64,000 nt of DNA from Paenibacillus sp. (GCF_035645195.1 NZ_DASQNA010000018.1:124001-188000); one strand, 5' to 3'; shown: positions 1-9,265, counted from the first letter of the stretch. The notes: a model not told the origin generated them from the sequence alone. Made by a program: numbers and translations.

Positions 1-21
1 GCCTCGGCTGCTCGCCTCCGT

Positions 22-50
22 TTGACGGGCGACAGTCCTCCCCCTATAAT
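22..50 (+). promoter_or_regulatory. Predicted sigma-A promoter of fur
   Basis: A -35 box TTGACG (22-27) is followed, after exactly 17 bases, by a consensus -10 box TATAAT (45-50). It lies 41 bases upstream of the TTG start of the Fur-family gene. No clear Fur box overlaps it by eye, so autoregulation is not shown. Confidence 0.8.
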
Positions 51-91
51 GAATAGAAGAGTCATAGAGGTGCGTGAGGGGGGACGACGCT

Positions 92-562
92 TTGGAGGCG
101 CGCATAGAGAAAATCAAGCAGCAGCTGCAGTCGCAAGGGTACAAGCTAACGCCCCAGCGCGAAGCGACCGTCCGGGTCCTGCTGGAGAACGAGGAGGATC
201 ACCTCAGCGCGGAAGACGTGTTCATGCTCGTGAAAGACAAAGCCCCCGAGATCGGCCTTGCTACCGTGTACCGCACGTTGGAGCTGCTCAGCGATCTTCA
301 CGTGGTCGAGAAGATGAATTTCGGAGACGGCGTCGCCCGCTACGACCTGCGCAACGACAGCGCGCATCACCACCATCACCATTTGATTTGCGTCCAATGC
401 GGCGCGGTCGATGAAATTATGGAAGATTGGCTGGGCGAATTGGAAGAGAGACTCGAGCGCGAATTCCGCTTCGCGGTGCTCGATCATCGCCTCGACTTCC
501 AAGGCATTTGCAGCCGCTGCCGAGACCAAGGCGTACCGGTTCCGAACCGAGCGAAGATGTAA
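92..562 (+). CDS. fur: Fur-family ferric uptake regulator
   Basis: Metal-dependent repressor of the Fur family, 156 residues from the chosen TTG start. The winged-helix DNA-binding half (about 1-82) carries the typical LTPQREATVRVL and IGLATVYRTLELL segments. The dimerisation/metal half follows, with a run of six His (92-97) leading into CVQC (C100, C103) and a second CxxC (C140, C143), a structural zinc site in this family. TTG at 92 is preferred over an in-frame GTG at 74 because a GAGGGGGG SD sits 8 bases before it and family members begin with MEARI-like residues. Upstream of the yqzK-xerD region, as in B. subtilis, this is most likely Fur itself rather than PerR or Zur; regulator specificity is inferred. 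Confidence 0.9.
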   Translation: MEARIEKIKQQLQSQGYKLTPQREATVRVLLENEEDHLSAEDVFMLVKDKAPEIGLATVYRTLELLSDLHVVEKMNFGDGVARYDLRNDSAHHHHHHLICVQCGAVDEIMEDWLGELEERLEREFRFAVLDHRLDFQGICSRCRDQGVPVPNRAKM

Positions 563-567
563 CGCGA

Positions 568-604
568 ACACTCCTTTCCGAACGGAAGAGGGGTGTTTTT
601 ATTT
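568..604 (+). terminator. Rho-independent terminator after fur
   Basis: A stem of about 13 base pairs (ACACTCCTTTCCG paired with CGGAAGAGGGGTGT, with wobbles and one bulge) is followed by a T-rich run. It begins 6 bases after the fur stop codon. Confidence 0.75.
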
Positions 605-707
605 TGCGTTCGCCCCCCTCTCGAGGGAATAATTTCCTGTCCGTTGCAAAACAATGATAACGTGCCGCATAGGCGCAACATTACGGACGGGGGTCACGGA
701 AACGACG

Positions 708-1334
708 ATGAACACGTTAGGCGCACATGAATTGTTGGAACTGCACGAAGTATTGAGCGACGCGATCCACGGCTTGAACACGCTGAAGCTGTATCGGCCG
801 CATGCGCGGGACAGGCAGCTTGCGGCGATGGTCGACGCCCATATGCATGCGCTGACGATGGAGTACAACGAGATGGTGCAGATGGCGCACCGAATGGGCG
901 GCTCGCAGGCGGTGCCGATGCGCCGAAGCGCTTCGGCGGCGGGTATGGGCGCAGGCTTCGGAGGGCAGCGGCAGGCAGCGTTCCAGCCGACGTACGGACT
1001 GCACCAGCCGCAGCCGCAAACGCCGGCGTCCGGCGCCGAGGACATCGACGACGTCGACGTCGCGATCTGCCTCGTCAACTGCCACAAGCAAACGGCCTCG
1101 CTCAAAATGAAAGCGACGCTCGAAATGGCGCATCCGACGCTGCGGAGCATGCTGCAGTCGGCGGCCAACGCGTCGGCGAACATGGCGTACGAGGCGTTCC
1201 AGTACGCGAACCAGCGCGGTATGTACCAAGTGCCGACGATGAAGGACACGACGACGGAAACGTTCCTGTCGGCGTATGGCAGCGCCCCTTCCGCGTCGCA
1301 GGCGAATGCGCAGGGACAGCCGTATATGATGTAA
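708..1334 (+). CDS. Spore coat protein, CotF family
   Basis: A 208-residue CotF-like (Coat_F) protein, predicted to be a spore coat component made in the mother cell. The helical N-terminal part (about 1-75, starting MNTLGAHELLELHEVLSDAI) and the C-terminal part (about 125-195, with VAICLVNCHKQTASLKM and YEAFQYANQRGMYQVP) form the two conserved halves. A Gly/Ala/Gln/Pro-rich linker separates them. The ATG at 708 is chosen over one at 654 because the family starts with this helix and 654 has no SD. It stands alone between two terminators. No convincing sigma-K promoter was found upstream. Confidence 0.8.
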   Translation: MNTLGAHELLELHEVLSDAIHGLNTLKLYRPHARDRQLAAMVDAHMHALTMEYNEMVQMAHRMGGSQAVPMRRSASAAGMGAGFGGQRQAAFQPTYGLHQPQPQTPASGAEDIDDVDVAICLVNCHKQTASLKMKATLEMAHPTLRSMLQSAANASANMAYEAFQYANQRGMYQVPTMKDTTTETFLSAYGSAPSASQANAQGQPYMM

Positions 1335-1343
1335 ACCAACGAG

Positions 1344-1367
1344 GGGAGTCGAGAGACTCCCTTTTTT
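1344..1367 (+). terminator. Rho-independent terminator after the CotF-like gene
   Basis: Perfect 7-bp stem GGGAGTC / GACTCCC with a GAGA tetraloop followed by six T, 9 bases after the stop codon. Confidence 0.9.
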
Positions 1368-1467
1368 CGTTGCCGGACGGCTGCGCGGCATCGTACATAA
1401 TTTCCCATGGCGGAAGCAATCTAACGGGGAATAGCGAAGGGAAGGAAAGGAAGGTGTCGAATCTTTT

Positions 1468-2319
1468 ATGGTGATATCGTTGTTCGCGAAGGAAGACAAG
1501 CGCGGGAGCGAACCGTCCGACGCCGGACGGGCGCCGGCGCGGCGCAGGCTCGAAGGCATGGCCGCGTTCGTGACCGGGGCGGGGTCGGGCATCGGCCGCG
1601 CGGCGGCGATCCGGATGGCCCAGGAAGGGGCGCGGGTGTGCCTCGTCGATTTGAAGGAGCGCAACGCGGACGCGGTGCGCGAGACGATTGAATCGCTCGG
1701 CGGGGAGGCGATCGTGACGGATACGGACGTGTCGGACCCGGGGCGCGTCGAGGAGGCCATGCAGGCGGCGGTAGACGAGTTCGGGAGGCTCGACGTCGTC
1801 TTCGCCAACGCGGGCATCAACGGGACGATGGCGCCGATCGAGACGATGACGCCGGAGCAGTGGGCGCACACCTTGACCACGAACTTATACGGCACGTTCT
1901 ACGCGGTGAAATACGCGATTCCGCATTTGAAGGAAGACGGCGGCAGCATTATCATTACGAGCTCGATTAACGGCAACCGGAAGTTTAAAAATTTCGGCGG
2001 CGCGGCGTACAGCGTGTCGAAGGCGGGGCAGGTCGCGTTCGCGAAAATGGCGGCGCTCGAGCTGGCGCAATACCGGATTCGGGTCAACGCGATTTGCCCG
2101 GGGGCGATCCAGACGAACATCGGCGAAAATACGCAGCAGACGGACGAAGTCCAATCGATCGAAATTCCCATAAAATATCCCAAAGGCAGCCAACCGCTCG
2201 CGCATCGGGCCGGGCGGCCCGAGCAGGTCGCGGAGCTGGTCGCGTTTTTGGCGAGCGCCGAATCGAGCCACATCACGGGAACCGAGGTGTACATCGACGG
2301 GGCGGAGTCGCTGCTGTAG
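1468..2319 (+). CDS. Short-chain dehydrogenase/reductase (SDR)
   Basis: NAD(P)-dependent classical SDR oxidoreductase, 283 residues. A non-conserved Arg/Ala-rich leader (about 1-30) precedes the Rossmann fold with TGAGSGIG (cofactor binding), NAG (about residue 112), catalytic Ser in ITSSIN and the YSVSK catalytic Tyr-Lys pair. The C-terminal TGTEVYIDGAESLL matches the usual family end. The family normally begins near residue 30, so the true start could be the internal ATG at 1558; 1468 is kept because an AAGGAAGG stretch lies upstream. Substrate unknown. It is followed 97 bases later by ald and may be co-transcribed. Confidence 0.8.
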   Translation: MVISLFAKEDKRGSEPSDAGRAPARRRLEGMAAFVTGAGSGIGRAAAIRMAQEGARVCLVDLKERNADAVRETIESLGGEAIVTDTDVSDPGRVEEAMQAAVDEFGRLDVVFANAGINGTMAPIETMTPEQWAHTLTTNLYGTFYAVKYAIPHLKEDGGSIIITSSINGNRKFKNFGGAAYSVSKAGQVAFAKMAALELAQYRIRVNAICPGAIQTNIGENTQQTDEVQSIEIPIKYPKGSQPLAHRAGRPEQVAELVAFLASAESSHITGTEVYIDGAESLL

Positions 2320-2416
2320 CCTAAACGCGCGGCGAGCGCCGAAGATACGGGGAGGCGCGTCAGGATGCGCGCGGATGCGCGGAGAAGCGCAAGGAGCCCA
2401 GAGGAGGAATGCGAAC

Positions 2417-3532
2417 GTGATCGTAGGGGTGCCGAAGGAAATCAAAAATAACGAATACCGCGTCGCGCTGACGCCGGCGGGGGCGGCGATGCTGGCCGCC
2501 GCGGGACATACGGTCGTCGTCGAGGCGGGCGCCGGCGCGGGCAGCGGCTTCGAAGACGCCGACTACGCGGCGGAAGGGGCGCGCGTCGAGCCGTCGGCCG
2601 ACGCCGTCTGGGCCGAAGCCGACATGATTCTGAAGGTGAAAGAGCCGCTTCCCGAGGAGTACGGACGGTTCCGGGAAGACCAAATCTTGTTCGCCTATTT
2701 GCACCTCGCCGCGGCGGGGGACCTTACCGACGCGCTGATCGAAAAGCGAGTGTCGGGCGTCGCGTACGAAACGATTCAAGCGCCGAACGGTTCGCTGCCG
2801 CTGCTGACGCCGATGAGCGAGGTCGCCGGACGGATGGCGGTGCAGATCGGCGCGCGCTACCTCGAAGCGTACCACGGCGGCCGAGGCATCCTGCTCGGGG
2901 GCGTGCCGGGCGTGCCGCCGGCCGAAGTGATCGTGCTGGGCGGCGGCATCGTCGGCCTCAACGCGGCGCGCATGGCGCTCGGCCTCGGGGCGCAGGTCGT
3001 CATTATCGAGCGCAGCCCGGAACGAATGCGGTATATCGACGAAGCGTTCGACGGGCGCATCTCGACGCTCATGTCGAATCCGCACAACATCGCCAGCGCC
3101 GTTCAGAAGGCCGATCTGCTGATCGGCGCGGTACTCATTCCCGGCGCGCGGGCGCCGAAGCTCGTCACCGAAGAGATGGTGATGCGCATGAAGAAAGGGG
3201 CGGTCATCGTCGACGTCGCCGTCGATCAGGGCGGCTCGATCGAGACGATCGACCGGGTGACGACGCACAGCGCCCCGACCTACGAGAAGCATGGGGTCAT
3301 CCATTACGCCGTAGCGAACATGCCCGGCGCGGTGCCGCGCACGTCGACGCTGGCGCTGACGAACGCGACGATGCCGTATGTGCTCGAGCTCGCGAACAAA
3401 GGGCTCCGCCAGGCGGCGATGGAGGATGCCGCGCTGCGAGGCGGCGTCAACGTATACAACGGCCGCGTCGTGCACCGCGCGGTCGCCGACGCCGTCGGCA
3501 AGCCGCATGTGCCGTTGCTGGACATTTTGTGA
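2417..3532 (+). CDS. ald: Alanine dehydrogenase
   Basis: NAD-dependent L-alanine dehydrogenase, interconverting L-alanine with pyruvate and ammonium; in Bacillus it is needed for normal sporulation and for alanine catabolism. From the GTG at 2417 the protein is 371 residues, the usual length, starting [20 protein letters not shown]. Catalytic Lys75 (LKVKEP) and His96 (AYLHLAAA) fall at the positions known from the B. subtilis enzyme. The NAD-binding [17 protein letters not shown] is near 170-190. The start is set by GAGGAGG at 2401-2407. Its place between fur and xerD differs from B. subtilis. Confidence 0.95.
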   Translation: MIVGVPKEIKNNEYRVALTPAGAAMLAAAGHTVVVEAGAGAGSGFEDADYAAEGARVEPSADAVWAEADMILKVKEPLPEEYGRFREDQILFAYLHLAAAGDLTDALIEKRVSGVAYETIQAPNGSLPLLTPMSEVAGRMAVQIGARYLEAYHGGRGILLGGVPGVPPAEVIVLGGGIVGLNAARMALGLGAQVVIIERSPERMRYIDEAFDGRISTLMSNPHNIASAVQKADLLIGAVLIPGARAPKLVTEEMVMRMKKGAVIVDVAVDQGGSIETIDRVTTHSAPTYEKHGVIHYAVANMPGAVPRTSTLALTNATMPYVLELANKGLRQAAMEDAALRGGVNVYNGRVVHRAVADAVGKPHVPLLDIL

Positions 3533-3635
3533 GCGGAGAGCGGTCCTCAGCCGAGGGCGACAGACATAGCGGCCGGGACAAGTTCATATGATAAGCGTAT
3601 ACGTGCCTATCGTTCGCGGGAGGTGGCCCGAAGTT

Positions 3636-3869
3636 ATGATCGTACCGGCGAAACGCTGGCTTCAGCGGCTGAAATATATTCTGCTGTTCATCGCGCTCAC
3701 CTACGCGATGTACCATTTGTTCGATGTCGTCACCGCTTGGATCGAGCCCGACAAATATCGGGAGCCCGGCGGACGCGCCGTCAAGGCGTTCCAATCGGAG
3801 ACGCCGCTGCGGGAGCATGAGGAAACGGCGCTCGACCGGCTGCGGCTGTTTTATTGGTACGGCGAATGA
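3636..3869 (+). CDS. yqzK: YqzK-like (DUF4227) small membrane protein
   Basis: A 77-residue protein with one hydrophobic segment near the N terminus (LKYILLFIALTYAMYHLF) followed by a charged tail ending LDRLRLFYWYGE. Size, topology and location immediately before xerD match YqzK of B. subtilis, which has no established function. The ATG at 3636 has an excellent SD (GGAGGTGG at 3619-3626, 9-base spacing); an in-frame ATG at 3588 lacks one. Assignment rests mainly on synteny and topology. Confidence 0.75.
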   Translation: MIVPAKRWLQRLKYILLFIALTYAMYHLFDVVTAWIEPDKYREPGGRAVKAFQSETPLREHEETALDRLRLFYWYGE

Positions 3870-4018
3870 CGCGCGCGCAGGGCGCCGGCGGCCGAAAGGC
3901 GCGCGGCGCCTTTTTCTTTGCCGCGCCCCGGCGGCAGGAATCGATTCGCCCCGCGGCGAACGTTATAGGTCGGAGCGCGCGGAAGGGCATTCGCGCGACG
4001 CAAAGGGGCGATCGATAC

Positions 4019-4921
4019 GTGAAACATTTGCTGCGACAGTTCATCGATTATATCGCCGTGGAACGCGGCCTGTCCCGCAATACGCTGGACGCGTACGAAC
4101 GGGATTTGACGCTGTATCTCGAGTATTTGAAGGAGAACGGCGTGGACGGCGTCGAGGCGACGACGTCCGCGCATGTGCTCGGCTTCATGACGGCCGGGAA
4201 GCGCAGCGGGAAGGCGGCGTCGACCGTATTTCGGCGGCAGGTGGCGATCCGCTCGTTTTATCGGTTCCTGACGGAGGAACGCCTCATTCCCGCGGATCCG
4301 ACGGCGACGATGGGGACGCCGAAGCCGGGGAAGAAGCTGCCGTCCGCGCTGACGAGCGAGGAGGTGGAGCGGCTGCTCGCCGCGCCGTCCGCCGCCACGC
4401 CGAACGGGGTGCGCGACCGGGCGATGCTCGAGCTGCTATACGCCACCGGGATGCGGGTGTCCGAGCTGCTCGATTTGAATCTCGGCAGCGTCCATACCGG
4501 CATGGGCTTCGTGAAGGCGGTCGGCAAAGGCTCGAAGGAACGCATCATCCCGATCGGCCGCATGGCGATTTCGTGCTTGAACGACTATTTGCAGGGAGCG
4601 CGCGGGAAGCTGCTGAAAGGCGGGCGCCGGGCGGAGGACGACGCTTTGTTTCTCAACCATCTCGGCGGCCGCATGACGCGGCAGGGCTTTTGGAAAATCG
4701 TCAAAAAATACGCGCTCGAGGCGGGCATCCGGAGCGAGCTGACGCCGCACACGCTGCGCCATTCGTTCGCGACCCATCTGCTCGAGGGCGGCGCGGACCT
4801 AAGGGCGGTGCAGGAAATGCTCGGCCACGCCGACATATCCACGACCCAGATATACACCCACGTCGCGAAAACGCGGCTGAAAGAAGTGTACGACCGGACT
4901 CACCCGCGGGCGAAACGGTGA
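4019..4921 (+). CDS. xerD: Site-specific tyrosine recombinase XerD
   Basis: Tyrosine recombinase that, with XerC/CodV, resolves chromosome dimers at dif during division. From GTG 4019 it is 300 residues. The N-terminal SAM-like core-binding domain (about 1-85, FIDYIAVERGLSRNTLDAY) precedes the catalytic domain with Arg in ATGMRVSELLDL, Lys in GKGSKERIIPI, HTLRHSFATHLL (HxxR), His in LGHADISTTQIY and the nucleophile Tyr of that motif. The start is supported by AAAGGGG 10 bases upstream and by family length. Position between yqzK and deoB matches ripX/xerD of B. subtilis. Confidence 0.95.
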   Translation: MKHLLRQFIDYIAVERGLSRNTLDAYERDLTLYLEYLKENGVDGVEATTSAHVLGFMTAGKRSGKAASTVFRRQVAIRSFYRFLTEERLIPADPTATMGTPKPGKKLPSALTSEEVERLLAAPSAATPNGVRDRAMLELLYATGMRVSELLDLNLGSVHTGMGFVKAVGKGSKERIIPIGRMAISCLNDYLQGARGKLLKGGRRAEDDALFLNHLGGRMTRQGFWKIVKKYALEAGIRSELTPHTLRHSFATHLLEGGADLRAVQEMLGHADISTTQIYTHVAKTRLKEVYDRTHPRAKR

Positions 4922-4993
4922 CGCGCCGTTTTGCATCCTTCCTGGCGGAGTGAGATAATGGAAACTGACCTATGTTCGAAGGAGGAACGCGCC

Positions 4994-6169
4994 TTGCGCA
5001 CATTCGATAAAATTTGCATGATCGTGCTCGACAGCGTCGGCATCGGCGAGCTGCCGGACGCGGAGAAGTTCGGCGACGCCGGGGCGCACACGCTGGGGCA
5101 TATCGCGGAGCGCGTGCCGACGCTCTCGCTGCCGCATTTGCGCGAGCTCGGGCTCGGCAACATCGCGGGCGTCACGGGCATCGCGCCGGTCGAGAGGCCG
5201 AAGGGCGCGTACGGCAAAATGGCCGAAACGTCCGCAGGCAAAGACACGATGACGGGCCACTGGGAGCTGATGGGCCTGAACGTGACGATTCCGTTCCAGA
5301 CGTACCCGAACGGCTTCCCGCCGAAGCTGATCGAGGCGTTCGAGAAGGAAACCGGCCGCCGCGTCATCGGCAACAAACCGGCGTCGGGCACGGAAATTCT
5401 CGACGAGCTCGGCGAGGAGCAGATGAAGACGGGCGCGTGGATCGTCTACACGTCGGCGGACAGCGTGTTCCAGCTCGCCGCCCACGAAGAGGTGATCCCG
5501 CTCGAGGAGCTGTACGACGCCTGCCGCGTCGCCCGCCGCCTGACGCAGGGCGAATTCGCCGTCGGGCGCGTCATCGCGCGGCCGTACGTCGGGGGACCCG
5601 GCGCGTTCCAGCGGACGAGCAATCGTCACGATTACGCGGTGAAGCCCCCGGCGCCTACGGCGCTGAACGTCCTGAAGGAAGCCGGCAAGGACGTCATCGC
5701 GGTCGGGAAAATCGGCGACATTTTCTCGATGGAGGGCATCACGGAATCGCTGCCGACGAAGAGCAACGCGGACGGCGTCGACAAGACGATCGCCGTCATG
5801 AAGCGGGATTTCAACGGGTTGTGCTTTACGAACCTCGTCGATTTCGATTCGCTCTACGGCCATCGCCGCGATCCAGTTGGGTACGCGCGGGCGCTTGAAG
5901 CGTTCGATCGGTCGCTGCCGGCGCTGATGGAGACGTTCACGGAGCGGGACCTGCTCATCGTGACGGCGGACCACGGCAACGATCCCGTCCATGCGGGCAC
6001 CGATCATACGCGGGAGTACGTGCCGATTTTGGCGTGGAGCCCGGGGCTTGCCGGAGGCGGGACGATCGGCGTGCGCGAGACGTTCGCGGACGCGGGCGCG
6101 ACGATTTTGGACAACTTCGGCCTTCGCCCGATGGAGCACGGCACTTCATTTCTTAAGGAGTTGAACTGA
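4994..6169 (+). CDS. deoB: Phosphopentomutase
   Basis: Mn-dependent phosphopentomutase converting (deoxy)ribose 1-phosphate to the 5-phosphate, the step after nucleoside phosphorolysis. The TTG start at 4994, with AAGGAGGA 7 bases upstream, gives 391 residues beginning [20 protein letters not shown]. That opening motif carries the metal-binding Asp of the alkaline-phosphatase superfamily; [12 protein letters not shown] holds the catalytic Thr; TADHGNDP and TDHTRE near the C terminus carry further metal ligands. Upstream in-frame ATGs at 4931 and 4958 would add non-conserved residues. It is the first gene of the salvage operon deoB-punA-pnp2-pdp. Confidence 0.95.
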   Translation: MRTFDKICMIVLDSVGIGELPDAEKFGDAGAHTLGHIAERVPTLSLPHLRELGLGNIAGVTGIAPVERPKGAYGKMAETSAGKDTMTGHWELMGLNVTIPFQTYPNGFPPKLIEAFEKETGRRVIGNKPASGTEILDELGEEQMKTGAWIVYTSADSVFQLAAHEEVIPLEELYDACRVARRLTQGEFAVGRVIARPYVGGPGAFQRTSNRHDYAVKPPAPTALNVLKEAGKDVIAVGKIGDIFSMEGITESLPTKSNADGVDKTIAVMKRDFNGLCFTNLVDFDSLYGHRRDPVGYARALEAFDRSLPALMETFTERDLLIVTADHGNDPVHAGTDHTREYVPILAWSPGLAGGGTIGVRETFADAGATILDNFGLRPMEHGTSFLKELN

Positions 6170-6174
6170 TACTT

Positions 6175-7023
6175 ATGGCAAACGCAAACGGCAGCCTGAC
6201 CGCTTCGATTCGGGAGGCGGCGGCTTACATCGCGGAGCGGACGACGATCCGTCCGCAAATCGCTCTGGTGCTCGGCTCGGGGCTCGGCGTGCTCGCCGAA
6301 GGCATCGAGGACGCCGTGTCGATCCCGTACAAAGACATTCCGCACTTCCCGGTTTCGACCGTCGAAGGCCACGCCAGCGAGCTCCTCGTCGGCATGCTGG
6401 CCGGCAAGCCCGTGCTAATGATGAAAGGCCGGTTCCATATGTACGAAGGGTACGGGCCGGAGACGGTGTCGTTCCCGGTGCGCGTCATGAAGGAGCTCGG
6501 CGTGACGACGCTGCTCGTGACGAACGCGGCCGGCGGCGTGAACGCGTCGTTCCGCCCGGGCGATCTGATGCTGATTAAGGACCATATCAATTTCATGTTC
6601 CGCAACCCGCTGATCGGTCCGAACGACTCGTCGATCGGCGTGCGCTTCCCGGATATGTCCGAGGCGTACAGCCGCAAGCTGCGCGAGCTCGCCCGGTCCG
6701 TCGGGGAGAAGCTCGGCGTCGAGTTCCAAGAGGGCGTCTACGCGGGCGTGCTCGGGCCGTCGTTCGAGACGCCTGCCGAAATCCGGATGTTCCGCGCCCT
6801 CGGCGCCGACGCGGTCGGCATGTCGACGGTGCCGGAAACGATCGCCGCGCGCCATTCCGGCATCGAGGTGCTCGGCATTTCGTGCATTACGAATATGGCC
6901 GCAGGCATGCTCGACCAGCCGCTCAGCCACGACGAAGTGATGGAGACGGCGGAGCTCGTGAAGGAAGCGTTCATTCGGGTCGTAAAAGGGATCGTCGCGG
7001 AGCTGCCGGACGCGAAAGCGTAA
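6175..7023 (+). CDS. punA: Purine-nucleoside phosphorylase (trimeric, 6-oxopurine type)
   Basis: Class I trimeric purine-nucleoside phosphorylase (282 residues), splitting inosine, guanosine and their deoxy forms with phosphate. Phosphate and sugar sites are visible in LVLGSGLG (32-39), KGRFHMYEGY (84-93), VTNAAGGVN and the GMSTVPET segment. The base-specificity residues of the human enzyme (Glu201, Asn243) are both kept: E198 in GPSFETPAE and N240 in SCITNMAAG. It starts 5 bases after deoB and is followed 40 bases later by a paralogue. A standard PupG/PunA-type enzyme. Confidence 0.95.
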   Translation: MANANGSLTASIREAAAYIAERTTIRPQIALVLGSGLGVLAEGIEDAVSIPYKDIPHFPVSTVEGHASELLVGMLAGKPVLMMKGRFHMYEGYGPETVSFPVRVMKELGVTTLLVTNAAGGVNASFRPGDLMLIKDHINFMFRNPLIGPNDSSIGVRFPDMSEAYSRKLRELARSVGEKLGVEFQEGVYAGVLGPSFETPAEIRMFRALGADAVGMSTVPETIAARHSGIEVLGISCITNMAAGMLDQPLSHDEVMETAELVKEAFIRVVKGIVAELPDAKA

Positions 7024-7063
7024 CCGGCGCTGCACGCGGCTTAACGGGAGGATGCTATAACTG

Positions 7064-7912
7064 ATGGCTACATATATCGAACAACTGCAAGAAGCGGCGG
7101 ACGCGCTCCGCGCGAAGCTCGGCGGCCGGCAGCCGAAGATCGGCCTCATTCTCGGCTCCGGCCTCGGCGACCTCGGCGACGACATCGCGGACGCGGTGAA
7201 GGTGCCGTACGACGAGCTGCCGCATTTCCCGGTGTCGACCGTGGAAGGACATGCGGGGCAATTCGTGATCGGCGAGCTGGAGGGCAAGACGGTCATCGTC
7301 ATGCAGGGCCGCTTCCACTATTACGAAGGGTATGCGATGCGCAAAGTCGTGTTCCCGGTGTACGTCATGAAGCTGCTCGGCGTGTCGACGCTCGTCGTCA
7401 CGAACGCGGCGGGCGGCATGAACCGCTCGTTCCAAGCGGGCGATTTGATGCTGATCGCGGACCATATCAATCTGACGGGCGACAACCCGCTCGTCGGCGC
7501 GAACGACCCGCGGCTCGGCGTCCGGTTCCCGGACATGTCGACCGCGTACGACGCGGAATACCGCGCGCTGGCTCGCCGGCTCGCCGAGGGCGTCCGGGGC
7601 GAGAGCGGCGAGCCGCTGCGCCTTGTGGAAGGCGTCTACTGCGGCATTAGCGGTCCGACGTACATGACGCCGGCCGAGCTGATCATGCTCGCCCGCGTCG
7701 GCGGCGACGCCGTCGGCATGTCGACGGTCGGCGAGACGATCGCCGCGCGGCATGCGGGCATGCGCGTGCTCGGCATCTCCTGCATCACGGACATGGCGAT
7801 CGGCGAAGAGCTCGAGCCGCTCACGCACGAGCAGGTCGTCGCCGTGGCGAACCGGACGAAGCCGAAGTTCAAGTCGCTCGTCCGCGCGTTCGTGCGCGAC
7901 GTCGAGGTGTAA
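7064..7912 (+). CDS. Second purine-nucleoside phosphorylase paralogue with altered base-site residues
   Basis: A 282-residue paralogue of the preceding phosphorylase, with the same GSGLG, QGRFHYYEGY, VTNAAGGMN and VGMSTVGET motifs, so phosphorolysis itself should be intact. The two residues that hold a 6-oxopurine differ. Human Glu201 corresponds to Met201 (codon 7664-7666, GPTYMTPAE) and human Asn243 to Asp243 (codon 7790-7792, SCITDMAIG); the neighbouring Phe200 is Tyr. An Asp at 243 is known to let the mammalian enzyme accept 6-aminopurines, so adenosine or another purine is a plausible substrate (inference). In the operon between punA and pdp. Confidence 0.85.
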   Translation: MATYIEQLQEAADALRAKLGGRQPKIGLILGSGLGDLGDDIADAVKVPYDELPHFPVSTVEGHAGQFVIGELEGKTVIVMQGRFHYYEGYAMRKVVFPVYVMKLLGVSTLVVTNAAGGMNRSFQAGDLMLIADHINLTGDNPLVGANDPRLGVRFPDMSTAYDAEYRALARRLAEGVRGESGEPLRLVEGVYCGISGPTYMTPAELIMLARVGGDAVGMSTVGETIAARHAGMRVLGISCITDMAIGEELEPLTHEQVVAVANRTKPKFKSLVRAFVRDVEV

Positions 7913-7916
7913 CGCG

Positions 7917-9260
7917 ATGCGCGCGGTCGATCTCATTCGGGCGAAGCGCGACGGAGCGGAGCTGACGCCGGAGCAAATCCGGTTTCTCATCGAGGGCTAC
8001 GTCTCCGGCGAGGTGCCGGATTACCAAATGTCCGCCTGGGCGATGGCGGTGTTTTTCCGGGGTATGACCGCGAGGGAAACGGCGGCGCTGACGCTCGCCA
8101 TGGCGGAATCCGGCGACACCGTCGATTTGTCGGCCGTGCGCGGCGTGAAAGTCGACAAGCATTCGACCGGCGGCGTGGGCGACACGACGACGTTGATTTT
8201 GGCGCCGCTCGTCGCGAGCTGCGGCGTGCCCGTCGCCAAGATGTCCGGCCGCGGCCTCGGCCATACCGGCGGCACGATCGACAAGCTGGAGTCGATCCCC
8301 GGTTTTCGGGTGGAGCTGTCGCAGCAGGAATTCGTCGCGCAGGTGAATCGGATCGGCGCGGCGGTCATTTCGCAGTCGGGCAACATCACGCCGGCGGATA
8401 AGCTGCTGTACGGGCTGCGCGACGTGACGGCGACGATCGAAGCGGTGCCGCTCATCGCGAGTTCCGTCATGAGCAAGAAAATCGCCGCCGGGGCCGATGC
8501 GATCGTGCTCGACGTGAAGACGGGCGGCGGCGCGTTCATGAAGACGGTCGACGATTCGATCCGGCTGGCCGAAGCGATGGTCGCGATCGGCACGGAGGTC
8601 GGCCGCCGCACGGTCGCGGTCATCAGCGACATGAACCAGCCGCTCGGCAACGCGATCGGCAACGCGCTCGAGGTGCGCGAAGCGCTCGCCGTCCTGCGCG
8701 GGGAGAGCGGCGTGTCGCCCGATTTGATCGAGGTGACGCTGACGCTCGGCGCGCATATGCTCGTGCTCGGCGGCGCGGCGCCGTCGGTCGAGGCGGCGAA
8801 GGAGACGCTGCGGGCGAAGCTCGCCTCCGGCGAGGCGCTGCGCAAGTTCGCCGAGCTGCTCGGCGCGCAGGGGGGCGATCCGGCCGTCGCGGACGACCCG
8901 TCCCGCTTGCCTAGCGCCGCGCGCGTCGTACCGGTGCCTGCGCCTCGCGCCGGCGCCGTGACCGCCATCGAGGCCGAGGCGCTTGGCACGGCGGCGATGC
9001 TGCTTGGCGCGGGCCGCGCCACGAAAAGCTCGAGCATCGACCTGTCGGTCGGCATCCGCCTGCTGAAGCGGATCGGCGACACGGTCGACGCGGGCGAGAG
9101 CGTGGCGGAGCTGCACGTGAACGCGGCGATGGGTGGCGAGGCGCTGGACGACGTCCTGCGCCGGACGGCGGCCGCGTTCGAATTGCGGGACGCCGCGGCG
9201 GCCCCGCCGCCGCTCGTCCGCGCGGTCGTGACGAAAGACGGCGTCGAGCGGTTCGATTGA
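7917..9260 (+). CDS. pdp: Pyrimidine-nucleoside phosphorylase
   Basis: Pyrimidine-nucleoside phosphorylase (thymidine/uridine phosphorylase family), 447 residues, making ribose or deoxyribose 1-phosphate that DeoB isomerises. Signature motifs include KVDKHSTGGVGDTTTL (phosphate and K+ site), MSGRGLGHTGGTIDKLE (the family signature), SKKIAAGADAIVLDVKTG and a C-terminal alpha/beta domain ending with a barrel-sandwich region. Reading continues open upstream into the previous gene, but the ATG at 7917, 4 bases after the stop of the second phosphorylase and with GAGGTG at 7904-7909, gives the conserved MRAVDLIRAKRDG start. Last gene of the operon. Confidence 0.95.
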   Translation: MRAVDLIRAKRDGAELTPEQIRFLIEGYVSGEVPDYQMSAWAMAVFFRGMTARETAALTLAMAESGDTVDLSAVRGVKVDKHSTGGVGDTTTLILAPLVASCGVPVAKMSGRGLGHTGGTIDKLESIPGFRVELSQQEFVAQVNRIGAAVISQSGNITPADKLLYGLRDVTATIEAVPLIASSVMSKKIAAGADAIVLDVKTGGGAFMKTVDDSIRLAEAMVAIGTEVGRRTVAVISDMNQPLGNAIGNALEVREALAVLRGESGVSPDLIEVTLTLGAHMLVLGGAAPSVEAAKETLRAKLASGEALRKFAELLGAQGGDPAVADDPSRLPSAARVVPVPAPRAGAVTAIEAEALGTAAMLLGAGRATKSSSIDLSVGIRLLKRIGDTVDAGESVAELHVNAAMGGEALDDVLRRTAAAFELRDAAAAPPPLVRAVVTKDGVERFD

Positions 9261-9265
9261 TGATT

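Noticed and set aside
717-1895. Long open frame on the minus strand across the CotF-like gene and the SDR gene
   Set aside because: High GC leaves few stop codons on the opposite strand. The composition is Arg/Ser/Ala-rich without any domain, and it lies antisense to two well-supported genes.
4970-6139. Long minus-strand frame opposite deoB
   Set aside because: Arg/His-rich low-information translation, a mirror of a complete phosphopentomutase; no SD or family motif.
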